Positions 54,907 through 64,000 of a DNA stretch of 64,000 bases are shown one piece after another. Within the stretch, counting starts at the first letter, position 1. Every line of letters begins with the position of its first letter. Position numbers and translations under genes: made by a program. The DNA is from Verrucomicrobiia bacterium. GTDB taxonomy: Bacteria; Verrucomicrobiota; Verrucomicrobiia; Limisphaerales; JADLHS01. Location: assembly GCA_026125285.1 (NCBI GenBank), contig JAHCLO010000008.1:124001-188000 (forward strand), given 5' to 3'. A model generated the notes under the pieces. That model did no database searches and had not been told where the DNA came from. It saw only the letters and a program-made list of their open reading frames with translations.

Positions 54907-56043
54907 ATGTCCTTGCCACAGGAGAAATCGTGGACTTGGTTGCGAGCCGGCGACGAGGTGTTTCCCGCCATGCTGGCCGAGACGGACGCCGCGCGCGAAT
55001 CCATCTGCCTGGAATCCTACATTTACACCAGTGAACCCCTCGGGGAACGCTTTCGCGACTCGTTGGTGCGGGCGCAGCAGCGGGGAGTCCGCGTTCGCGT
55101 GCTGGTGGACGCGCTCGGGTCGTTCACTTTGCCGGACAGCTTCTGGTCGCCGTTACGGGCGGTCGGCGGCGAGGCGCGCTTCTTCAATCCGGTGTCGCTG
55201 AACCGAATGGGCATCCGCAACCATCGCAAGCTGCTGGTGTGCGACGACCGGGTTGCGTTCATTGGCGGATACAACATCGCCTCCGAATATGAGGGCGACG
55301 GCGTCACGCGCGGTTGGCGGGACGTGGGTTTGCGGCTGGAAGGTCAGTTGGTTGCGCAACTTGCGGCATCGTTTGATGAAATGTTCGCGCTGGCGAATTT
55401 TCAGCACAAACGATTTGTTCGGTTGCGGCGGCCCGGGTTGAAGCGCACGGTTGCCCTGCCGGCGGAGCAGTTGCTGTTGAGCGGCCCGGGGCGCGGTTAC
55501 AGTCCCATTCGGCGCGCCTTGCAGCAGGACCTGGCCCAGGGACGGGACGTGCAAATCATGGCGGCCTATTTTCTGCCGACCTTGCGGCTGCGGCGAGCCA
55601 TCGTTCGCGCAGCGCGGCGCGGCCGATCCGTCCGGCTGTTGCTGCCCGGCCAGTCGGACGTGGCGGTTTCGCGACTGGCCGGGCAGAGTTTGTATCGGCG
55701 TTTGCTGAAAGCCGGGGTCGAAATTTACGAATATGAACCGCAGAATCTCCACGGGAAGCTGTTCATCGTGGACGATGCGGTGTATGTCGGCTCGGCCAAT
55801 CTGGATCCCCGCAGTCTAAGCATCAATTACGAGTTGATGATTCGTTTTCAAAACCCGGCTATGGCGGCGGAGGCGCGCGAAGTTTTTGCCGGGGCGCTCA
55901 CTCATTGTCGGCGCATTGAGCCGGAGCCGTGGCGTCGTTCGCGGACCTTCTGGGCGCGGATCAAGAGTCGCTGGGCCTACTTTCTCCTGGCGCGAATTGA
56001 CCCTTACATTGCCCGGCGCCAGTGGCGGGCGCTGCCGGATTAG
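54907..56043 (+). CDS. Cardiolipin synthase-like phospholipase D protein
   Basis: A 378-residue member of the phospholipase D superfamily with two HKD motifs (HxKx4D): NHRKLLVCDDRVAFIGGYN and LHGKLFIVDDAVYVGSANLDPRS. This pair is the active site that joins or splits phosphatidyl groups; the set-up is like ClsB-type cardiolipin synthases that lack membrane helices. The C-terminus is basic and hydrophobic (RRSRTFWARIKSRWAYFLLARI) and could sit on the membrane. ATG 54907 is taken as start; ATG 54844 in the same frame is possible. Confidence 0.88.
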   Translation: MSLPQEKSWTWLRAGDEVFPAMLAETDAARESICLESYIYTSEPLGERFRDSLVRAQQRGVRVRVLVDALGSFTLPDSFWSPLRAVGGEARFFNPVSLNRMGIRNHRKLLVCDDRVAFIGGYNIASEYEGDGVTRGWRDVGLRLEGQLVAQLAASFDEMFALANFQHKRFVRLRRPGLKRTVALPAEQLLLSGPGRGYSPIRRALQQDLAQGRDVQIMAAYFLPTLRLRRAIVRAARRGRSVRLLLPGQSDVAVSRLAGQSLYRRLLKAGVEIYEYEPQNLHGKLFIVDDAVYVGSANLDPRSLSINYELMIRFQNPAMAAEAREVFAGALTHCRRIEPEPWRRSRTFWARIKSRWAYFLLARIDPYIARRQWRALPD

Positions 56044-56061
56044 GGGTGGACGAGCTATTCG

Positions 56062-56934
56062 TCATCGCCCCAGCGCCACGAGATAACGCTGGAAGCGGGT
56101 GACGGCTTCGGGGTGGCCGAGCCGGCTATAAATCTGATGCAGGTTGCCGCAGATGCGCGTCAGGATGCGGCGCGGGCTGACGGGCGAGAGGTATTCCTCG
56201 CGCAAATCGTAATTGCCGCGGACCAGGTAATGGATGCAGTCCGCCTTGGTCATCACTTTTCCGCGATTGAATGCGTCAATGAACAGTTCCTCGGAGGCGG
56301 ACTGGTAGCGGCAGAGAAAGTGACCGGGCAGTCCGATGCCGCTCACCGGCAGTCGCAACCGCCGTGCGAGCAGCAGGTACAGCAGACACAGGTTGATGGG
56401 GTTGCCGGTGCGCCGGTCCAGCACGCAGTTCAAATAACTGTTGTCCGGGTCGTAGAAATTCTTTTCATTGCCGGCGAAGCCGAGGTGGCCGAACAAGTAG
56501 CCATTGAAATGCGTGAGCAGTGAATGAGCGCGGGCATGCGGGACAATGCGCTGCTGTAGTTCTCCGGCAAAACTGTCCAGCAATGCCGCGTAGGCTTCCA
56601 CGTTGATTTCCGGGTATTGAGTTTGAGCCAACAGCCAGGCGCCGCTCTCCAAATCCAGGTTCTCACCGTGCTGAAGGCAGAACGCCAGAAAGCGATTGTC
56701 CGCCGACTGCCGGTCGAAAAAACGGATGATCTCCGTGGCGCGCCGGCGCCGCAACGGATCGCGGCTCAACATGAAAGGCCGCAACCATTCCCGTGAAGAT
56801 GCCCCGACGGCCAGAATCCGCTCGCGCACCGCCTCGTACACGGACGGGTCTTCATCGCCCAGCAAATTGATCAGCGCGGCCCGTTGGTTGATGTTCAGTG
56901 CCGTGCTGGCGGTGTTGGCGGTTGCAGTCTCCAT
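56062..56934 (-). CDS. SirB1-like transglutaminase-fold protein
   Basis: A 290-residue soluble protein. The C-terminal half matches the SirB1/transglutaminase-like superfamily: NYLFGHLGFAGNEKNFYDPDNSYLN-type block, then RRTGNPINLCLLYLLLARRLRLPVSGIGLPGHFLCRY, with the His of PGHFL and the Asp of FIDAFNRG. The nucleophilic Cys position is occupied in NLCLLY. The N-terminal ~130 residues are helical, possibly HEAT-like. Relatives are often encoded near peptide release factor or stress genes, but the reaction is unknown. It converges with the cardiolipin synthase-like gene. Confidence 0.8.
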   Translation of the reverse strand: METATANTASTALNINQRAALINLLGDEDPSVYEAVRERILAVGASSREWLRPFMLSRDPLRRRRATEIIRFFDRQSADNRFLAFCLQHGENLDLESGAWLLAQTQYPEINVEAYAALLDSFAGELQQRIVPHARAHSLLTHFNGYLFGHLGFAGNEKNFYDPDNSYLNCVLDRRTGNPINLCLLYLLLARRLRLPVSGIGLPGHFLCRYQSASEELFIDAFNRGKVMTKADCIHYLVRGNYDLREEYLSPVSPRRILTRICGNLHQIYSRLGHPEAVTRFQRYLVALGR

Positions 56935-57091
56935 GTTCAGTTACCGTTTCCAGCAAAGCAAATCCCGCGCGTTGACTCAATGCCCAACCTCACTGATGCG
57001 AGGACGGATTGCCCGGATGGCCGTCCGTAGTCGGTCCGATGTCGCCCGGCCCATCAACGATATCCCGCCTCCGCGGCTTGAACTGCCCGTG

Positions 57092-57403
57092 TCAGAGTGA
57101 AGAGTGCTGTCCGTCCTGCGGGTCAGGCTTCTTGTGGGCTTTTTCCTCTTCGATTTTGCGGAGCGTGCTTTCGAACAAGGCGCGTTGCTGCTGGCGGGCT
57201 TCATGGCGCAGAACGAGGGCATCCAGAAAGGCCGCGCCCATCGCCAGGAAAGTAAACCCAAAACATACCAGCCAATACACGAGCAACGCCACGTCGCCGA
57301 GCCGGTGCTTCAAGAATGTGGATTCGGCCACGAGCATTACGATGGCCGCCAGCAGGCACAATGCACCGAAAAGTCGTCGCCGGGATTTTGCGTTCAACGC
57401 CAC
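57092..57403 (-). CDS. Small two-helix membrane protein
   Basis: About 103 residues from a GTG at 57403 (an ATG at 57463 gives 20 more). Two membrane helices (LFGALCLLAAIVMLVAESTFL and VALLVYWLVCFGFTFLAMGAAF) are followed by a polar helix RHEARQQQRALFESTLRKIEEEKAHKKP. I do not know the family. The much longer open frame that extends to 58468 runs antisense through the ACT and GH13 genes and is not real beyond this point. Confidence 0.6.
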   Translation of the reverse strand: MALNAKSRRRLFGALCLLAAIVMLVAESTFLKHRLGDVALLVYWLVCFGFTFLAMGAAFLDALVLRHEARQQQRALFESTLRKIEEEKAHKKPDPQDGQHSSL

Positions 57404-57565
57404 GGGCCAAGTGTAGCAGAGTCGAGGACAGTTGAGCAACCGGCGGATGCGGTTGCGAACCATGTTCCGGTCATTTCGGTTTTGCGATGGGTGGCCGGCA
57501 CATGGTAGGGTTGGGCGTGAGAGTGAGTGAAATGACACCCGATCAACCAACAACGCCATCAAACC

Positions 57566-57958
57566 ATGCAAATTACCAAGCAACTCGCCATTTTTCTGGA
57601 GAATCGGGCCGGCACCCTGGCGCGCGTCTGTGACGCGCTCGCCGAACACAAGGTCAACATCTATGCCATTTCCACGAGCGACACGGTGGACCACACCGTC
57701 ATGCGGCTCGTGGTGAGTGATTACCGCCGGGCGCTGCATGTGTTTGAGGAGCATGGGACGCTGGTGGTGGAGGACGACGTGGTGATGATCGAGGATGACA
57801 ACAAACCCGGATCGCTGGCGCGGATCGCGCACCAACTGGCTGCGGCCAAAATCAACATCGAATACGCCTACTGTGCCACGCCGCCGAAGGCCAAGAAAGG
57901 TTTGCTCATTTTGCGCGTTCACGATGCGAAAAAGGCGCTCAAGGTGTTGAACACGTAA
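57566..57958 (+). CDS. Tandem ACT-domain protein
   Basis: A 130-residue protein made of two ACT domains. The first starts QITKQLAIFLENRAGTLARVCDALAEHKVNIYAIS, the second VVMIEDDNKPGSLARIAHQLAAAKINIEYAYC. Each has the typical beta-alpha-beta-beta-alpha-beta pattern with the Gly-containing ligand loop (NRAGT, NKPGS). Such stand-alone ACT proteins bind amino acids and serve as regulators. No enzyme domain is attached, and the partner is unknown. The GH13 gene follows after 72 bases. Confidence 0.9.
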   Translation: MQITKQLAIFLENRAGTLARVCDALAEHKVNIYAISTSDTVDHTVMRLVVSDYRRALHVFEEHGTLVVEDDVVMIEDDNKPGSLARIAHQLAAAKINIEYAYCATPPKAKKGLLILRVHDAKKALKVLNT

Positions 57959-58030
57959 ATCGCAGAGAATCGAAGAGTGAGTAGGCTGGGTGGTTGCGCA
58001 GTTGCCCGCATCAATTAACTTTTCCCCCGA

Positions 58031-59512
58031 ATGTTTCATCCCCTGTTGTACGAAATCAACACGCGTTGCTGGCTGCGCGCTTTGTCGCACCGCCATGGTG
58101 GCGCCGTCACGCTGGCGACCGTGCCTGATGAGGAGTTTGCCCAGTGGAAGAAGTGCGGTTTCACACATATCTGGCTCATGGGCGTTTGGACCACTGGTCC
58201 CCGCGCTCGGGAGATGGCGATGAACGAGCCAAACTTGCGCCGCGCTTATGATGAACTGCTGCCGGACTGGCGCGACGAGGATGTGGCGGGGTCGCCCTAT
58301 TCGATCGCGGCCTACGAAGTGCCGCGGACATTGGGAGGCGAAGCGGGCCTGAAAGACTTCCGCAACCGGCTGCACCAGGCCGGCCTGAAGTTGATTCTGG
58401 ATTTTGTTCCCAATCACCTGGGGATTGATCATCGCTGGTTGCACAAGCAGCCGGAGTTGTTTGTGCAAAGCGCGGCGCCGGTCGAGGGAACGATTGCGCA
58501 GTCAACCCCGGATGGCACGCGCTGGATCGCGCTGGCCAAGGACCCTTACTTCCCGCCGTGGTCGGATGTCGTGCAACTGGAGTACCGCAGCGCCCTCACG
58601 CGCGCCCGCATGCAGGACCTGTTGTTGTCGGTGGTGGAGCGGTGCGACGGGGTGCGTTGCGACATGGCGATGCTGCTGCTCAATGATGTCTTCGCGCGGA
58701 CCTGGGCCGATTTTCCCTTCCCCGGCAAACACCCCGAGACCGAGTTCTGGGAAGAGGCGATTCCCGCCGTCCGCCAGGTACGCCCGGATTTTCTGTTTCT
58801 GGCAGAAGTGTATTGGGGACTCGAAGGCTGCATGCAGTCGCTGGGCTTTGATTACACCTACGACAAGCAGCTTTATGACGATCTTATCTGGCGCAATCCC
58901 TCGGGGGTGCAAAAGCATCTGCTGGGAGCGACCCAAAGTTTTGTGGCGGCGTGTGCGCATTTCCTGGAAAACCACGATGAACGGCGCGTGGCTGGCGTGC
59001 TTACGTTGGAGGAACATCGGGCGGCCGCGTTGGTCACGCTGGGACTGCCGGGCATGCGCTTCCTTCACGAAGGCCAACTCACCGGCGCGCGGATCAAGGC
59101 GCCCGTGCAATTGGGGCGCTTGCCGGCGGAAGCGACGCAGCCAGAAGTGCGGGAAATGTATGACTCGATACTCACCGCCCTGACCCGGTCAGCCGTTGGC
59201 CGCGGGCAGGGCGAAGTGCTGACGCCGCGCGAGGCGTGGCCGGGAAATGGCACCGCCCAAAACTTCGTGGTGGTGCAGTGGCAGGCGCACCCGGTGGAAT
59301 TCGATTTGGTGGTGGTGAATCTCGCCCCGCACCGCAGCCAGTGTTACGTCTCGCTCAAGGTGCCTAATCTTTCCACGCACAATTGGTCTCTGCGCGATCT
59401 GCTTGGCGCCGAAGGCTACGAACGGTTTGGCAATGATCTGGAAGGCCAGGGGCTTTACCTCGATTGTCCCGCGCACGGGGCGCAATTGTTTCACTTTACA
59501 CCGGTCAAGTAG
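58031..59512 (+). CDS. GH13 alpha-amylase family enzyme
   Basis: A 493-residue cytoplasmic-looking glycoside hydrolase of family 13 with no signal peptide. The conserved regions are in order: DFVPNHLG (region I), GVRCDMAM with nucleophile D211 (region II), FLAEVYWG with acid/base E259 (region III) and FLENHDERR with D316 (region IV). The C-terminal ~100 residues are the usual beta-sandwich. It should act on alpha-glucans such as glycogen, maltodextrin or trehalose-related substrates; specificity cannot be told. Start ATG 58031 matches the family opening FHPLLYEINTRCWL. Confidence 0.9.
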   Translation: MFHPLLYEINTRCWLRALSHRHGGAVTLATVPDEEFAQWKKCGFTHIWLMGVWTTGPRAREMAMNEPNLRRAYDELLPDWRDEDVAGSPYSIAAYEVPRTLGGEAGLKDFRNRLHQAGLKLILDFVPNHLGIDHRWLHKQPELFVQSAAPVEGTIAQSTPDGTRWIALAKDPYFPPWSDVVQLEYRSALTRARMQDLLLSVVERCDGVRCDMAMLLLNDVFARTWADFPFPGKHPETEFWEEAIPAVRQVRPDFLFLAEVYWGLEGCMQSLGFDYTYDKQLYDDLIWRNPSGVQKHLLGATQSFVAACAHFLENHDERRVAGVLTLEEHRAAALVTLGLPGMRFLHEGQLTGARIKAPVQLGRLPAEATQPEVREMYDSILTALTRSAVGRGQGEVLTPREAWPGNGTAQNFVVVQWQAHPVEFDLVVVNLAPHRSQCYVSLKVPNLSTHNWSLRDLLGAEGYERFGNDLEGQGLYLDCPAHGAQLFHFTPVK

Positions 59513-59518
59513 GGAGAG

Positions 59519-59542
59519 CCTCGGGCCAACCCGTGAGTTTTT
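59519..59542 (+). terminator. Possible weak terminator after the GH13 gene
   Basis: CTCGGG-CCAA-CCC(GT)GAG followed by TTTTT, seven bases after the stop. The stem is short and has a two-base bulge, so it is only a candidate. Confidence 0.3.
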
Positions 59543-59740
59543 GGAGAACCAGTTGGTGCCGGGAATTGCCGAAGAGCGCGCGAACAGGGTGGAAGGCATA
59601 AAAGATCGCTGAGGGCGGGTTACCCAAGTTGGCGGTGCTGTGCGGCCACTCAGAAGAATCTTCGCTTGAAAAGGATGAGGCAGACCCGGAGTATGGGTCA
59701 GCCTGACGGTTGCGGAAGCCAGGCCGAAACGCCGCCCATT

Positions 59741-60850
59741 ATGTTGCGCTCACTCCTTCTCGCTCTGGTCACCACTGCCACCGGTCTCCTCGCCACGTCC
59801 TGTACTCCGGCAGTGCGGATGAATCAGGTGCAAGTCATCGGCACACACAATTCCTATCACTTGGTGGCGCATGATTCGCTGCTGACCTTGATGAACCAGC
59901 GGCGGCCGGGGCTGGCCCAAACGCTGGAGTACAGCCATCGGCCGCTGCCGGAGCAGTTTGCACGGTTGGGTATTCGGCAGATCGAACTGGACCTCTTCGC
60001 CGATCCGCAGGGCGGGCTTTATGCCGAGCCGCGCGGAAACCAGATCGCCGCCATGCTGGGTTTGCCCACTGGCCCGAATCACGATCCCAGCGGGCTGCTC
60101 CGGCAGCCGGGCCTCAAGGTCCTGCATGTGCAGGACATTGACTTTCGCTCGACCACGCTGACGTTTGTGGCGGCCTTGCGTCAGGTTCGCGAATGGTCCG
60201 CGCAGCATCCGCGGCACTTTCCCATCTGCATCCTTGTGGAGTTGAAGGACGAAGCCATGGCGCCCGAGTTTACGCAGCCCGTTCCGTTCGGGGAGGACGA
60301 ACTGGCCGCCGTGGAGGCGGAAATCCTGTCGGTGTTCAAGCGGCGGGAGATTCTGAAGCCCGACGACATTCGCGGGACATTCAGCACGCTGCCGGCGGCG
60401 CTGGCGAAGCGGGGGTGGCCCCGACTGGACGCCGTGCGCGGCAAGGTGATGTTCGCCTTGGATAACGGCGGAAGAGTCCGCGACCTCTACTTGGAAAATC
60501 ATCCAGCGCTGCAGGGCCGGTTGATGTTCGTCAGCGTAGATGAGGCGCACCCCGCGGCTGCCTGGATGAAAGTGAATGATCCGGTCGCCGGTTTCGAGCG
60601 CATCCAGGGCCTTGTGCAAGCCGGATTCCTGGTTCGCACTCGCGCGGATGCCGACACCGTTCAGGCGCGGACCAACGACCCGACTCAAAGGGAACGGGCG
60701 CTGGCCAGCGGGGCGCAATTCATCAGCACGGATTACCCCGAACCCAATCCGGCCTTTTCCGAATACCGAGTCCGCTTTGAGGATGGGATTGTGGTGCGCA
60801 ACAACCCGCTGAATGGAAATCCGGCGCTGAACGGGAAGGAGTTGGAATAA
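59741..60850 (+). CDS. Lipoprotein, Ca2+-dependent phosphoinositide phospholipase C-like
   Basis: A 369-residue lipoprotein: signal MLRSLLLALVTTATGLLATS followed by lipobox Cys. The domain opens with VQVIGTHNSYH, the catalytic His of the PI-PLC-like TIM barrel. IRQIELDLFAD follows, then ICILVELKDEAM and LMFVSVDEA. Family resemblance is to the bacterial calcium-dependent phosphoinositide phospholipase C proteins that are anchored outside the cell. ATG 59741 gives the proper lipoprotein signal; the frame upstream of it is not coding. The substrate in this organism is not known. Confidence 0.82.
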   Translation: MLRSLLLALVTTATGLLATSCTPAVRMNQVQVIGTHNSYHLVAHDSLLTLMNQRRPGLAQTLEYSHRPLPEQFARLGIRQIELDLFADPQGGLYAEPRGNQIAAMLGLPTGPNHDPSGLLRQPGLKVLHVQDIDFRSTTLTFVAALRQVREWSAQHPRHFPICILVELKDEAMAPEFTQPVPFGEDELAAVEAEILSVFKRREILKPDDIRGTFSTLPAALAKRGWPRLDAVRGKVMFALDNGGRVRDLYLENHPALQGRLMFVSVDEAHPAAAWMKVNDPVAGFERIQGLVQAGFLVRTRADADTVQARTNDPTQRERALASGAQFISTDYPEPNPAFSEYRVRFEDGIVVRNNPLNGNPALNGKELE

Positions 60851-60963
60851 CAGGCGGCAGCGGGGAAAGCGTGGCAATTAGCCGTGCTGCGCCACGGGCG
60901 CGGAAGATGCACTCCATAATGCAGCGGCAGCAGATGCTCGCGTTTCAGAGTGCCTGACTTCAA

Positions 60964-62745
60964 ATGAATCAAAAGGAAGTTGTGCCCGGGACGACTTCGG
61001 CCGAGAATCGGCTCATGGGGTTGAGGAAGATGGTTGTCATGGTTGCCTTGGGGCTGGTCCCGGTTATGTCGCCCAGCGCGCCGGCGCCGCTGCCAGTTCT
61101 CAAGCGTTCCGACGTCGTTTTCATGTATCAAGCTGGGCGGGAGACGTACCAGGATTACGGTGCCACGATTCTCGCCTGGGGTGGGAAGCCGACGCCGGAG
61201 TCGTTGGCAGCAGCAAAGGGACTGAAATTCTTTGGCAGCGTCGGGATGGTCACTGAGTTCAGCCGCTACTACGAACGGTTCCCGCAAGACTACGAAGCGG
61301 GCCTTTGCCGCGACGTGGAAGGCAAACCCTACAAAGTTCCTTGGTTGACCGATCATCAGCACAAGGGGATTCCGTTTTGGTGGTGCTGCACCCGGCAACC
61401 CCGCTTTCGCCAGTATCTTTCCGAGCGCGTGGTCGAAACCGTAAAAGCCGGCGCCCATGGAGTGCATATTGACGACCACTTGGGCACCGCCGGCGGAATC
61501 TGGGAGGGTGGCTGCTTCTGCGACCGGTGTGTGGCGGAGTTTCGTGGCTACTTGGAAAGCCTGCCGCCGGACGAATTGGGAAGAATCAAAGTCCATGAGC
61601 CTGGCCGCTTCAACTACCGGGATGTCGTCCGCGATTGGCTCAAGGAAAATCCTGGGCGGAAGCCCAACCAGCATCCGTTGTGGCATCATTGGCGGGTTTA
61701 CCAATTCCGGGGCGCGGCTGAATTCATGGCCGAACTGCGAGAACTGGCGGCCCGCACCGCCGGCCATCCGGTGCCCATCGGTGCGAATGCCTGTTTACTC
61801 TGGGGACCGCATCTCGCCGATTACCCGAGTCTCGATCTCTTCAGCGCCGAGATTCCCCACCACGCCGAAGCGCGGCGATTCAGCGACGCTCCGCTCGTGG
61901 CCTACCGGCTGGCAGACGCTGTCGGCCGTCCGCTCGCCTCCACCGCCAGCGGGGGCGACTGGGCCTTCATCAAGGAGCAGAATCTGCCGGGTTTGGTTCA
62001 AGGCTGGGTCGCGCTGAGTTACGCCGCCGGTCACAGTCTGATGGCGCCAAACCGGCAATGGTGCCACACGCCGCAGAAAGGCACGCATTGGTACGACGGT
62101 CCAAAGGAGAAATTTGCTCCCGGGTACCGGTTCGTTCGCCAGCACGCGGCCTTGTTTGACGGCTACGAGAATCATGCCGATCTCACCGTTGCTTTCTCGC
62201 AACGCACCTTTGACCGCGACGCCAACAGTATCATCCGTCGGTGCAATCTGTTGGCCGCCGCCAACCTGTCCTACCGCATTGCGCTGGGCGGCAACGAAAT
62301 CGTGGACCATCCGCTGTCGGCGGAACTGCTTCGGCAGGCAACCAGTTTGCTTGTGCTGGAGGCCGGAGATTTCTCCGCGCTGGACCGGGCGATGCTGGCC
62401 GCGGTGAAGCCGGCGCAGCGATTCGACACGGTCGAACAGGCATTGGCCAGAGTCGTGCCCGCAGTGCGGGTCGAAGCCACGAGTGCCATCCGTGCGTTTC
62501 CCCGTGTGAGGCCTGGCGGCGCCGTGGTGCATCTCGTCAACTGGGACTACCAGCCGACAAGTGACAAGGTGCAACCGCTCAAGGATATCCGGCTCACGTT
62601 GGATCTGGCTGCGCTCGGAATGACCGGCGCAACGAAAGCCAGACTGTTCGCGCCGGGAGCGACGCCCATCCCGCTGTCGGTTCAACAAGCCAGCGTGGTA
62701 GTGCCCGAACTCGGATTGTGGGGTGTGATCGAATTGCAGCGATAA
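60964..62745 (+). CDS. Secreted glycoside hydrolase-like TIM-barrel protein
   Basis: A 593-residue exported protein (signal core MVVMVALGLVPVMSPSAPA; ATG 61015 is an alternative start). The central part looks like a hypothetical-glycosidase TIM barrel: GAHGVHIDDHLGTAG, GGCFCDRCVAEFRGYL and VPIGANACLLW. The CxC...C pair in GCFCDRC is typical of glycosidase-like proteins whose barrel ends include a Cys-rich loop. The C-terminal ~180 residues resemble a beta-galactosidase trimerisation-like and beta-sandwich tail (VVHLVNWDYQPTSDKV). I am sure of secretion and fold type, not of family number or substrate. Confidence 0.68.
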   Translation: MNQKEVVPGTTSAENRLMGLRKMVVMVALGLVPVMSPSAPAPLPVLKRSDVVFMYQAGRETYQDYGATILAWGGKPTPESLAAAKGLKFFGSVGMVTEFSRYYERFPQDYEAGLCRDVEGKPYKVPWLTDHQHKGIPFWWCCTRQPRFRQYLSERVVETVKAGAHGVHIDDHLGTAGGIWEGGCFCDRCVAEFRGYLESLPPDELGRIKVHEPGRFNYRDVVRDWLKENPGRKPNQHPLWHHWRVYQFRGAAEFMAELRELAARTAGHPVPIGANACLLWGPHLADYPSLDLFSAEIPHHAEARRFSDAPLVAYRLADAVGRPLASTASGGDWAFIKEQNLPGLVQGWVALSYAAGHSLMAPNRQWCHTPQKGTHWYDGPKEKFAPGYRFVRQHAALFDGYENHADLTVAFSQRTFDRDANSIIRRCNLLAAANLSYRIALGGNEIVDHPLSAELLRQATSLLVLEAGDFSALDRAMLAAVKPAQRFDTVEQALARVVPAVRVEATSAIRAFPRVRPGGAVVHLVNWDYQPTSDKVQPLKDIRLTLDLAALGMTGATKARLFAPGATPIPLSVQQASVVVPELGLWGVIELQR

Positions 62746-62975
62746 CGAAACTCTCCGGTTGAGCCCCACCGCTCGGAACGGCGAATCGAAGCTGGGGCGA
62801 GGCGGGTTGAATCAGGTGCAAGAACTCAATTCGGGTGGTGCAGATGAACGGTGGCGATTCCTTCAGAGCTGCTCGCGGTTACGCTCGCGGTCCTGGTTGA
62901 CCTCTGTGAAACGCCGGGTCATTCTTCGCCCAGGTTCTCGCATCCGGAACTGGTCCGGTTGCCGGACTTACGACC

Positions 62976-64000
62976 ATGCCCAGACTCATTCACTTTGCCG
63001 GACTGCTGCTGTTTTCCGTCTTGGCCGCTTCCGTGTCCGCGGAGGATACTGGACGGCCACTCGAACCCACTGGCCATTACTTGAGAGAGTGGTTGTTGTG
63101 CGGCCCGTTTCCCGCCCTGACGGATGCCGAGCAGGACATTGAGGCCATCCGCTTGCCGGGAATGTATGCGGACTTCCTTCAGGTCATTGGCGGTGAAGCC
63201 AACGCAAGGCCGGTGGTTGGACAGGTGATTTCCTTTGCGGGCGGTTCATGTGAATGGGTGCATCACGTGTCGTCGGGCGATGTCATGGATCTCGATGTGG
63301 CCATCAGCAAGACGGACCGCGTGGTGGGCTACGCCTACCGCAAAATCGAGTCACCGAAACAGCAGGCCTGCATCCTCGCCGTGGGCAGCAACGACGGTGT
63401 CCGCGTCTGGCTCAATGGCGAGCCTGTCTTGGACAGTCCCGGCCCGCGCGGCCTGCAAATGGATCACAACCTCGTGCCGGTGGCGTTGCGCCAGGGGAGC
63501 AATCACCTCCTCCTGAAGATCGAGGAGCGGGGCAACCGATGGGCGTTCGCCTGCCGCTTGCTGCCGCTTTCCCGCGAACTGATGGCCGAGCGGCTGCGGC
63601 TTTTCGAGGTGGTATCGCGCCAGGATGGCCAGCCGGTCATCCGCGCGCGTCAATCACAGGGGCTGCTGGGCGCGGTGTTGAGATCGGCGAGGTTCGAGGT
63701 CGCTTCCGCAGCGTCGCCGGAACGGGTGCTGTGGACCTCCGATTGGAATAATCGCGGTGAGCTTTCGATCGGTGTGGATACCGAACGGTTTTCCCAGTAT
63801 GAATTGCGCATCAACGCGGCGCTGGTCGGGGGAGCGACGCAGGAGTTGACCCTGCCGTTCACCGCCGGCCGGCGCGTGGAACATGTCCTGTTTGAAGAAG
63901 GCCGGAGTGATTATCGCATCATTGTGGGCGCCGAAGCTTCCGAATCAGAGAAGTGGGCTGCGAGCGAGTTGCAGCATTGGCTCAAGGTGGTCGGCGGCGC
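62976..64000 (+). CDS. Secreted protein with DUF4838/glucuronidase-type domain (3' end missing)
   Basis: ATG 62976 opens a frame that runs to the window edge without a stop (at least 341 residues). A signal peptide (MPRLIHFAGLLLFSVLAASVSA) is followed by a beta-sandwich of PA14/CBM character: REWLLCGPFPALTDAEQDIE, AYRKIESPKQQACILAVGSNDGVRVWLNGEPVL and NHLLLKIEERGNRW. After a linker the next domain begins DYRIIVGAEASESEKWAASELQHWL. This looks like the alpha-glucuronidase N-terminal/DUF4838 entry domain. It probably acts on extracellular glycans. The call rests on the visible N-terminus only. Confidence 0.72.
   Translation, partial: MPRLIHFAGLLLFSVLAASVSAEDTGRPLEPTGHYLREWLLCGPFPALTDAEQDIEAIRLPGMYADFLQVIGGEANARPVVGQVISFAGGSCEWVHHVSSGDVMDLDVAISKTDRVVGYAYRKIESPKQQACILAVGSNDGVRVWLNGEPVLDSPGPRGLQMDHNLVPVALRQGSNHLLLKIEERGNRWAFACRLLPLSRELMAERLRLFEVVSRQDGQPVIRARQSQGLLGAVLRSARFEVASAASPERVLWTSDWNNRGELSIGVDTERFSQYELRINAALVGGATQELTLPFTAGRRVEHVLFEEGRSDYRIIVGAEASESEKWAASELQHWLKVVGG

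Noticed and set aside
57404..58468. Long minus-strand frame continuing the small membrane protein gene upstream (458 codons in total)
   Set aside because: It runs antisense through the well-supported ACT-domain and GH13 genes and its translation has no family character. Only the last ~103 codons look real.

Overview
The window reads as a chromosome segment of a GC-rich Verrucomicrobiota bacterium, most like the Limisphaerales/Pedosphaera group. This is an inference from gene content: a PVC-type CxxCH heme protein, LamG and H-X9-DG prepilin proteins, a Tat-exported Gfo/Idh/MocA oxidoreductase, DUF6263 and DUF4202 proteins, and several secreted polysaccharide-active enzymes. No rRNA, tRNA or CRISPR array was seen. 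Both ends cut genes: a metallo-beta-lactamase fold enzyme on the left and a secreted DUF4838-like protein on the right.

Layout. 1-5.3 kb: MBL hydrolase, DUF4202 protein, a ClpX-like unfoldase, and a three-gene unit of secreted protein, ECF sigma factor and membrane protein. 5.3-8.8 kb: a decayed prepilin gene behind a triple-LamG secreted protein. 9-13 kb: an S41-fold protein without its catalytic dyad, one ORF joining LMW-phosphatase, RpiB and GlyA, and signal peptidase I. 13.4-20.7 kb: response regulator, Tat oxidoreductase, LpxH-like phosphatase plus CDP-alcohol phosphotransferase, PVC heme protein. 20.9-29.8 kb: DUF3857/transglutaminase protein, a lipoprotein-ResB-CcsA cytochrome c maturation operon, and Rho.

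30-35.4 kb is accessory DNA. A single-chain MmeI-like restriction-modification gene has been split. Its N-terminal piece lies at about 34.8-35.1 kb and its C-terminal piece at 31.2-32.0 kb. Between them sits a 2.7-kb cassette with an adenine methylase, a small ORF, a type II restriction enzyme and a truncated NotI-family gene. The cassette is bounded by matching CCTGTTACAG sites.

35.4-40.3 kb: isochorismatase-family hydrolase, a TPR membrane protein and a large secreted protein of unknown function. 40.4-48.5 kb is the most interesting part: an RNA-repair operon (hen1, two RlaP-like nucleotidyltransferases, pnkp). A DUF4143 ATPase gene and a vapBC toxin-antitoxin pair have entered it at the pnkp 5' end. 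Three copies of that 5' end are present; only the last is attached to a full gene. Both hen1 and pnkp also carry the same kind of ~75-bp palindromic repeat, in frame, inside the coding sequence.

48.5-64 kb: antiporter, DUF6263 protein, a secreted GH-A-type glycosidase, cardiolipin-synthase-like enzyme, SirB1-like protein, ACT-domain protein, GH13 enzyme, lipoprotein phospholipase C, a secreted glycosidase-like protein and the truncated terminal gene.

All calls come from reading the sequence and from memory of the families. No database search was run.
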